DNA of 5,241 bases, from positions 1 to 5,241 of the forward strand of contig CANGXK010000205.1 in NCBI GenBank assembly GCA_947457715.1, in the 5' to 3' direction. Below the pieces are notes generated by a model. It was not told where the DNA came from. It did not search any database and saw nothing but the letters and a program-made list of their open reading frames with translations. The DNA comes from Gemmatimonadota bacterium. Lineage in GTDB: Bacteria > Gemmatimonadota > Gemmatimonadetes > Gemmatimonadales > Gemmatimonadaceae. Every line of letters starts with the position of its first letter. The stretch's first letter is position 1. The translations under genes were made by a program, and so were the position numbers. Positions 1 through 5,241 of this stretch are shown piece by piece.

Positions 1-685
<685 letters not shown>

Positions 686-686
686 G

Positions 687-1895
687 TCAACCAATGGCGT
701 CCTCGCGCAACGCGCGAGCGATGGGAATGGAGGCGGCACGCCAGGCCGGCAGCAGGCCAGCCAGTGTGCCTGACGTGAGCAGCAGCGCGAGCGCGCGCCA
801 TCCGGCGTCCGGGCTCCAGACGAAGAAGTCGAATGCGGAGGGCAGCCCCGGAAAGTCACGCAGGATCCCGTTCAACCACCCGGCGGTGAGCAATCCAAGG
901 ACGAGTCCGCCCGCGATGCCGGCGCTGGTAAGCAGGAGCCCTTCGAGGAAGACCTGCTGTAGCACGCCGATTCGCTGGGTACCGATCGCGCGCAGCACGG
1001 CAATCTCCCCTCGGCGTTCGTTCACCGACAACGTGACCAGCGTGGCGACCAGCAGGAAGCCGATGCCAAGACTGATCGCGCCGAGCACAAAGGCCAGTTG
1101 GCGAAAGTACGACAGGCGTTCCTCGACCTGACGGATCGCCGTTTCCGTGGAGATCGCGGTCACGCGCGGTTGGGTCATGGCGATCCACGCCCGCACGGCT
1201 TCCACCGACGCCGAGTCACCGCGTCGCGACTCGGCCATCGCCAGCGACATCCGGTCACGGAAGCCCGGCCCGAGCAGACGGCGCAGCAACGACAGATCGA
1301 CGGCCATCACCGGTGTTTCGCCCGGCACGTAGATGAAACGCCCCATACCGCCGATGACGACGCGATGTGATCGCGCCGCCGTACGCAATTGCGCGTCGAG
1401 CCCCGACGAGATGGTGAGGGTATCACCGATCGCGTGGCCACTTCGCGTCAGAAAGGTCTGACTGACCACGATGTGCGGCAGCAGCGGGGCGGAATCGGCA
1501 CGGGTGATGTCAGTGCCACTTTCGAGTGTGTAATCGCCCTGGACGTCGCGCTCGAGCCCCAACGTGAATGCCGAGGGAATGCGACTGCCGTCCAGCGTGA
1601 GGGTGGCTCCAAGCGAGGGACTGACGGCCACGATGTCCGGATGGGCACGCAACGCCGTCACGATGGCACCGGCGCCGTCGATCGTGGCTTCACTGTCGAA
1701 GGGCAGCGTCCCTTTCGGCGACACGCGCAATTGGTAGCCGCGCGTGAGGAGCAGCGACCGGAAGGATTCACTCATGCCGGTGGACAGCATCACCATGTCG
1801 AGCAGCAGAGCGGCGGCGACGGCGATACCGAGGGTCGCCAGCGTGGTGCGCGCAGGATGTCGCCGCAGTGTGGCCCAGGCAAGCAGGAAGCGCAT
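687..1895 (-). CDS. MacB/LolE-type FtsX-family ABC transporter permease, full length
   Basis: A 402-residue inner-membrane protein with the classical layout. Helix 1 is at about 15-38, after a cationic MRFLLAWATLRRHPAR start. A periplasmic core domain covers about 40-262, and three more helices lie at about 264-290, 314-340 and 365-384. VNERRGEIAVLRAIGTQR at 291-308 is the conserved cytoplasmic loop of FtsX domains that contacts the ATPase, and LLPAWRAASIPIARALRED at 381-399 is the usual C-terminal motif. It begins 3 nt after the stop of the short permease and ends 1 nt before the probable GTG of the ATPase gene, so the three form one ABC module. Proteins of this fold move their periplasmic domain when ATP is hydrolysed, to extract lipoproteins, expel peptides or antibiotics, or activate cell-wall hydrolases. 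Nothing in the sequence tells which applies here. No MacA-like adaptor gene is present in the window. The family is certain and the cargo is not. Confidence 0.95.
   Translation of the reverse strand: MRFLLAWATLRRHPARTTLATLGIAVAAALLLDMVMLSTGMSESFRSLLLTRGYQLRVSPKGTLPFDSEATIDGAGAIVTALRAHPDIVAVSPSLGATLTLDGSRIPSAFTLGLERDVQGDYTLESGTDITRADSAPLLPHIVVSQTFLTRSGHAIGDTLTISSGLDAQLRTAARSHRVVIGGMGRFIYVPGETPVMAVDLSLLRRLLGPGFRDRMSLAMAESRRGDSASVEAVRAWIAMTQPRVTAISTETAIRQVEERLSYFRQLAFVLGAISLGIGFLLVATLVTLSVNERRGEIAVLRAIGTQRIGVLQQVFLEGLLLTSAGIAGGLVLGLLTAGWLNGILRDFPGLPSAFDFFVWSPDAGWRALALLLTSGTLAGLLPAWRAASIPIARALREDAIG
700..704 (-). promoter_or_regulatory. Probable ribosome binding site GAGGA for the ATPase gene
   Basis: GAGGA lies inside the last codons of the full-length permease gene. 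It is 5 nt from an in-frame TTG (694) and 14 nt from GTG (685), so it slightly favours TTG if it is the site used. The match is short, so this is tentative. Confidence 0.4.
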
Positions 1896-1898
1896 GGA

Positions 1899-2720
1899 CT
1901 AGCGCCCCATCAGCGACAGCGGCGGCGACTTCACGAGGCGCCACCCGGCCGCAGCCCCGGACCCGATACCGAGGATGAGCGAAAGACCGGTCGCAAAGAG
2001 AAAGATCTGCGGCGTGAGCAGCGCGAACAGCAGCGGCGTGCGATACAGCTCCTGGAAGTGCGCATTCACGATGAGCGAGGCGACCCACCCGATGCCGGCA
2101 CCGAGCACGCTGCCGATCAGCGACACGATGGCGGCCTCGATGACAATGGCGCGCACGACGGTGCCGCGCGAGATACCCATCAAGCGCAGCGCGGCGATGT
2201 CACGACGACGCTCTTCGACACTCAGCAGCAGAAGACACAACAGAAAGACGGCGCTCGCGACGACCGTGATGACGCCGATCGCAGCGTGGAATCGTTCGAC
2301 CACGCGAAATGTGCGTGAACTCTGCACGGCCACATCGCGTGACTTATGGGCGCGGAAGCCGAACGCGACGTGGTTGATCCGCGTCAGTGCGGAGTCAATC
2401 GCCTTGATGTCCCGTGTGCCGACGGCGAAGCGGTCGACACGATCGTCGAACCCCATGAGCTGCTGCAGCTGGTCGAGGTGCAGGCGCACGCGATATTCAC
2501 GACGCGCGACCTCGGCCGGGTCGGCCCTTCGCTCGAAGATCGCCGCCACTGTCGCCGTGTCGCCCGGCTCACCCGGCCGCGCCGAAAGTTGGACGCGCGA
2601 GCCGACCGTGAGCTTGAGGTCTTCGGCCATGCGCGCGTCAATGGCGATGCCGCGCTGCGCGGAGAGCGGCGCCGCCAGCAGCGCGGCGCCCGTGAGGGCG
2701 ATCCGTATCGACCGCCTCAC
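1899..2720 (-). CDS. Short FtsX-like ABC permease with signal-peptide-like N-terminus and half-size periplasmic domain
   Basis: With the GTG start this is 273 residues, against about 400 for ordinary MacB/LolE/FtsX permeases. Residues 1-22 look like a signal peptide: Arg at 2, 3 and 6, a hydrophobic core at about 7-18, then LSA before Q22. Residues 24-110 (GIAIDARMAEDL, VGSRVQL, then strands to about 110) resemble only the later half of a MacB periplasmic core domain. Three membrane helices follow at about 145-168, 190-217 and 235-258. SVEERRRDIAALRLMG at 167-182 is the FtsX-domain hallmark after the second helix of the usual four. The GTG start is supported by a strong GAGGGGG site; an ATG at 2801 would overlap the repressor gene by about 70 nt and add unrelated residues. 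It likely pairs with the full-length permease 3 nt downstream to form a heteromeric ABC complex with the ATPase. Cleavage of the signal would leave three helices with the N-terminus in the periplasm and the C-terminus in the cytoplasm; if uncleaved, the segment serves as helix 1. The substrate is unknown. Confidence 0.85.
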   Translation of the reverse strand: MRRSIRIALTGAALLAAPLSAQRGIAIDARMAEDLKLTVGSRVQLSARPGEPGDTATVAAIFERRADPAEVARREYRVRLHLDQLQQLMGFDDRVDRFAVGTRDIKAIDSALTRINHVAFGFRAHKSRDVAVQSSRTFRVVERFHAAIGVITVVASAVFLLCLLLLSVEERRRDIAALRLMGISRGTVVRAIVIEAAIVSLIGSVLGAGIGWVASLIVNAHFQELYRTPLLFALLTPQIFLFATGLSLILGIGSGAAAGWRLVKSPPLSLMGR

Positions 2721-2725
2721 CGCCG

Positions 2726-2732
2726 CCCCCTC
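2726..2732 (-). promoter_or_regulatory. Ribosome binding site GAGGGGG deciding the start of the short permease
   Basis: The stretch GAGGGGG lies 5 nt before the GTG at 2720 and overlaps the stop codon of the repressor gene (TGAGGGGG). It favours GTG 2720 as the start over the ATG at 2801, which lies inside the repressor gene. Confidence 0.7.
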
Positions 2733-3534
2733 AGCGAGTGGACGACTTTCGCGAGCGCGCTTTGGTCGGACTATCGGATGGAGGAGCAGCAATCGGGGCA
2801 ACCGGACGTGGCGCAGTGAAGGGCATCGCTTCCACTAATACCTGGGCAGCCAGATTGGGTCCCACCACCGGCTCGTTCGTTCCGATCCGCAGCGTGATCG
2901 GACCGTCGAAGGGCGCGCGCGACACCATCGTGACTTCGGCGCCCGGCTGCAGCGCGATTTCGGCGAGATAGCGCAGGAGCGATGGATTCTTGTCGCTGAC
3001 GCGCAGCATGCGCGCCGTTTCGCCCACCGGCAGCTCGGCGAGCGTGCGATGCGGCGGTTCGTCGACGATCCCATCGACCGTGGGGATCGGCGCCCCGTGC
3101 GGATCCGCCGTGGGGTGCCCCAACGCAGCCGCCATGCGCTCGATGAGATCATCCGATGCCGCGTGCTCGAGCCGCTCGGCCTCATCGTGGACGCGATCCC
3201 ACGGATAGCCCAGCACACCGGTGAGGTACGATTCGAGAATGCGATGCCGACGGATGGTACGCAGCGCGGCCTGCCGTCCGCGCGGTGTGAGCTGCACGCC
3301 ACGATACGGCACGTGAACGAGATAGCCCTGCGTGGCAAGCCGACGAACCATCCCGGTCACCGACGCGGGAGCCACGGCGAGCGCATTGGCCACATCGCTG
3401 GTGGCGGCGGCGCCGCAGCGGCTCTCCAGCTCGTAGATGGCCTTGAGGTAGTCCTCGACCGGTTCGGTCAGCGCCGGGGGCGAAGCCGTGCCGATCGAAA
3501 CGGCGTCAGCCGGCAGTGCATCGTGCGCATTCAT
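2731..3534 (-). CDS. mntR: DtxR/MntR-family metal-dependent transcriptional repressor, three-domain form
   Basis: A 267-residue cytoplasmic DNA-binding repressor. The winged helix-turn-helix spans about 24-85 (TEPVEDYLKAIYELE, then VANALAVAPASVTGMVRRL). The dimerization and metal-binding domain spans about 86-150 (RRHRILESYL, then VHDEAERLEH and HGAPIP). An SH3/FeoA-like domain spans about 162-237. A basic Pro/Ser-rich tail of some 30 residues follows. By motif alignment from memory, D28, E120, E123 and H124 match B. subtilis MntR D8, E99, E102 and H103. DtxR has Met10 and Cys102 at the first two positions, so Mn(II) sensing is favoured over Fe(II). H97, E101 and H116 match the DtxR ancillary site (H79, E83, H98). 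When metal is bound such proteins repress uptake genes, here presumably its own operon including mntH. The start ATG lies 9 nt after the usp stop with no clear Shine-Dalgarno sequence. The family call is very secure; the symbol rests on the ligands and on mntH nearby. Confidence 0.93.
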   Translation of the reverse strand: MNAHDALPADAVSIGTASPPALTEPVEDYLKAIYELESRCGAAATSDVANALAVAPASVTGMVRRLATQGYLVHVPYRGVQLTPRGRQAALRTIRRHRILESYLTGVLGYPWDRVHDEAERLEHAASDDLIERMAAALGHPTADPHGAPIPTVDGIVDEPPHRTLAELPVGETARMLRVSDKNPSLLRYLAEIALQPGAEVTMVSRAPFDGPITLRIGTNEPVVGPNLAAQVLVEAMPFTAPRPVAPIAAPPSDSPTKARSRKSSTR

Positions 3535-3543
3535 GCTCAGCGA

Positions 3544-3984
3544 TCAGCGGGAGGCGACACGAACGGGACCCCTGACCATCAGAACGGGCACCATGCTCCG
3601 ATGACGAACGCTGTTGGCCGTGGTTCCGTAAATCACATCCTGAATCCCCCTGTGACCGTGGACGGCCATCGCAATCAGGTCGCACTGCTCCCGCTCGGCG
3701 GCGGCCGCGATCTCGCCGGCGGGGTCGCCGCCGGCCAGAATCGATTCAGTCTCGAAGCCCTCCATCCGGAGTGCGGCGCAGCACGACTCGATGTACTCGC
3801 GGTCGAGGCGCATCTCTTCCGACTCACGCAACTTCAGGGTCCGCTGATGCCGTGCGGCCCAGCCGTCGGCCACGTGAATCAGCACGATCGCGGACGAGCA
3901 GAGCTGCGCCAACTGACGCACATGAGTGAGAATGACCTGATCGTACGCGGAGTGCTCGAGCGGCACGAGAATGCGACGATACAT
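3544..3984 (-). CDS. Universal stress protein (UspA family), single domain
   Basis: A 146-residue cytoplasmic Usp protein of normal single-domain length. It opens with the typical first strand [12 protein letters not shown], has a second strand AIVLIHVAD at 32-40, the alpha/beta core, and the nucleotide-binding end region at 107-137. There AVHG, nine residues, then GT (G110, G120, T121) matches the family pattern G-2X-G-9X-G-S/T except that the first Gly is Ala, which is common in the family. ATP binding is therefore plausible but not shown. PVLMV at 133-137 is the usual last strand. I chose ATG at 3984 because it overlaps the mntH stop (TGATG) and places the first strand at residue 1; a GTG at 3996 would add four residues that do not match the family. 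Usp proteins are often encoded beside transporters and are thought to modulate them, so a regulatory role on MntH is a reasonable inference. The protein has two adjacent cysteines (C68, C69). Confidence 0.93.
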   Translation of the reverse strand: MYRRILVPLEHSAYDQVILTHVRQLAQLCSSAIVLIHVADGWAARHQRTLKLRESEEMRLDREYIESCCAALRMEGFETESILAGGDPAGEIAAAAEREQCDLIAMAVHGHRGIQDVIYGTTANSVRHRSMVPVLMVRGPVRVASR

Positions 3985-3986
3985 CA
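3982..3986 (-). promoter_or_regulatory. TGATG stop/start overlap coupling mntH and the usp gene
   Basis: The mntH stop TGA (3986-3984) shares its A with the ATG of the usp gene (3984-3982). Only a weak G-rich stretch (GGGTGGG) precedes it, about 10 nt upstream. Reinitiation by ribosomes finishing mntH is the likely mode of translation, which would tie Usp output to that of the transporter. Confidence 0.75.
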
Positions 3987-5241
3987 GGCGACCCACCCAC
4001 GCAGGGTCTGGATCAACAGCCAGATATTGAGGGTGGCGATGATGCCGGCGACGCCATAGGCCGCAGCGCGCAGGCCGACCGAGTTTACGAACTCACCCAT
4101 CTTTTCGCGGTCGGAAGTGAAGCGCACGAGCGGGAACACAGCGAAGGACAGCTGGAGCGACAAAATGACCTGACTGAACACGAGCAGTTTGGCCGTGCCG
4201 CTCTCCCCGTAAAGTATCGCCACAACCGCCGCCGGCACGATGGCAATCGCGCGGGTGATCAGGCGGCGGAGCCAGGGACGGATCCGGAGGTTGAGAAAAC
4301 CCTCCATCACGATCTGGCCCGCGAGTGTCCCGGTCAACGTGGAGTTCTGTCCTGAGGCCAGCAGTGCCAAGGCAAAGACGGCGCTGGCACCGCCCACGCC
4401 AAGCAACGGGGTGAGGAGCTTGTAGGCATCCTGAATCTCCGCGACCTCGGTGTTCCCAGTGGTGTGGAACGTGGCCGCCGCCACGATCAAGATGGCCGCA
4501 TTGATGAACAGCGCGAAGCTGAGAGCGATCGTGGAGTCGAGGAACGCAAACCGCACCGCCTCATGCTTCCCTTCCGACGTCTCTTCATATTTCCGCGTCT
4601 GCACGATCGACGAGTGGAGATAGAGGTTGTGCGGCATCACGGTGGCTCCGAGGATACCGATCGCGATGTAGAGCATCTCGGGATTGGTGAATATCTGCGT
4701 GGTCGGGATGAACCCACGCGCCACCGCTCCCATGTCGGGCCTCGAGATGAAGAGTTCGAACAGGAAGCAGCCACCCACGACGGCGATCAGCGCAATGACG
4801 AGCGCCTCCAGCATCCGAAAGCCCTTGTTCTGCAGATACAGCACGATGAGCACGTCGACGGCGGTAATCGCGATTCCCCACGGCAGTGAGATACCGAAAA
4901 GCAGATTGAGCGCGATGGCGGTGCCGATCACTTCGGCGAGGTCGCACGCGGCGATCGCGATCTCACAGAGGACCCAGAGCGAGAACGCGACGCGCGGCGA
5001 ATAGTGGTCACGACAAGCCTGCGCCAGATCTCGTCCCGTGACGATGCCGAGCTTGGAAGCGAGTCCCTGCAGCAACACCGCCATCAGATTCGACATCAGA
5101 ATCACGGACAGCAGCGTGTAGCCGAATCGCGATCCGCCGGCGAGGTCGGTGGCCCAGTTACCCGGATCCATATAACCCACCGCCACCAGATATCCGGGTC
5201 CGGCGAAGGCCAGCATCTTCCGGAACCAGGTGGCGCCATTC
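3984..5241 (-). CDS. mntH: Nramp-family Mn(II)/divalent metal:H+ symporter MntH, N-terminus cut off by the window edge
   Basis: Inner-membrane proton-coupled importer of Mn(II) and related divalent metals. Residues are counted from the Met codon at 5216. That Met is probably not the start: the frame stays open to the edge and the eight residues before it (NGATWFRK) continue the family's usual lead-in to the first helix. Visible Nramp hallmarks are DPGNW in helix 1 (metal ligands D17 and N20), the helix-6 motif ATVMPHN at 191-197 (A191 and M194 as ligands, H196), the helix-8 block [14 protein letters not shown] at 288-301, and SQVILSLQL at 348-356 in helix 10. About 11 hydrophobic segments can be followed. 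The C-terminus (FTSDREKMG, then NIWLL) ends where E. coli MntH ends, so only the N-terminal tail is missing. The stop codon overlaps the start of the downstream universal stress gene. The family is certain; Mn preference is inferred from close resemblance to MntH and from the MntR-like regulator two genes downstream. Confidence 0.96.
   Translation of the reverse strand, partial: NGATWFRKMLAFAGPGYLVAVGYMDPGNWATDLAGGSRFGYTLLSVILMSNLMAVLLQGLASKLGIVTGRDLAQACRDHYSPRVAFSLWVLCEIAIAACDLAEVIGTAIALNLLFGISLPWGIAITAVDVLIVLYLQNKGFRMLEALVIALIAVVGGCFLFELFISRPDMGAVARGFIPTTQIFTNPEMLYIAIGILGATVMPHNLYLHSSIVQTRKYEETSEGKHEAVRFAFLDSTIALSFALFINAAILIVAAATFHTTGNTEVAEIQDAYKLLTPLLGVGGASAVFALALLASGQNSTLTGTLAGQIVMEGFLNLRIRPWLRRLITRAIAIVPAAVVAILYGESGTAKLLVFSQVILSLQLSFAVFPLVRFTSDREKMGEFVNSVGLRAAAYGVAGIIATLNIWLLIQTLRGWVA

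Noticed and set aside
1389..2318. Long plus-strand open frame of 309 codons
   Set aside because: It lies antisense to both permease genes. Its product is low-complexity, rich in Arg, Gln, Gly, Asp and His, with no recognisable domain, as expected from the complement of a GC-rich gene.
1899..2801. ATG at 2801 as start of the short permease (300 residues)
   Set aside because: It would overlap the repressor gene by about 70 nt. The extra 27 residues are unlike a permease and hide a signal-like segment that begins exactly at the GTG at 2720 with a good ribosome site.
3544..3996. GTG at 3996 as start of the usp gene
   Set aside because: The ATG at 3984 gives the standard Usp N-terminus and the classic TGATG overlap; the four extra residues have no family support.
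3049..4059. Plus-strand open frame of 336 codons
   Set aside because: It spans the complements of three clear minus-strand genes (mntR, usp and the end of mntH) and shows no family motif.
4120..4170. Ser at residue 357 of MntH where some Nramp proteins have Pro in the helix-10 QLPFA stretch
   Set aside because: E. coli MntH also lacks Pro there, so it is ordinary family variation.
3984..5216. ATG at 5216 as the true start of mntH
   Set aside because: The frame remains open to the edge, and the residues before this Met fit the conserved lead-in to the first Nramp helix, so the start is most likely outside the window.

Overview
The window is GC-rich bacterial DNA in which every supportable gene lies on the minus strand and almost every base is coding. 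Read in the direction of transcription (right to left), it holds six genes: a 5'-truncated Nramp-type Mn(II)/H+ transporter (mntH), a small universal stress protein, a DtxR/MntR-family metal-dependent repressor, a short FtsX-type permease, a full-length MacB/FtsX-type permease, and a MacB/LolD-type ABC ATPase cut off by the left edge. Gaps between genes run from a 1-nt overlap to 10 nt, so this looks like one polycistronic transcript. Its promoter and first codons lie beyond the right edge. There is no stretch of 300 bases without a gene, and I see no RNA gene, mobile element, CRISPR array or terminator.

Right half (2731-5241), a manganese module. MntH would import Mn(II) across the inner membrane. 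The Usp protein is translationally coupled to it by a TGATG junction. The repressor carries the Asp and Glu metal ligands typical of Mn-sensing MntR, at positions where the iron sensor DtxR has Met and Cys, so it is the obvious candidate to control the operon by Mn feedback. This is inferred; no operator can be seen because the operon's upstream region is outside the window.

Left half (1-2720), an ABC module of the MacB/LolE/FtsX type: two non-identical permeases plus one ATPase. Such systems use ATP hydrolysis to move a periplasmic domain rather than to pass a substrate through the membrane. The first permease is unusual. It is only 273 residues, begins with what looks like a signal peptide ending LSAQ, and goes straight into the second half of the periplasmic domain. 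The substrate is unknown. Its position directly downstream of a Mn repressor hints at a link to metal homeostasis or envelope maintenance, but the sequence does not prove one.

Organism: the high GC content, the LSAQ-type signal peptide end and GTG starts would fit Gemmatimonadota or a similar GC-rich phylum. This is a weak, pattern-based guess.
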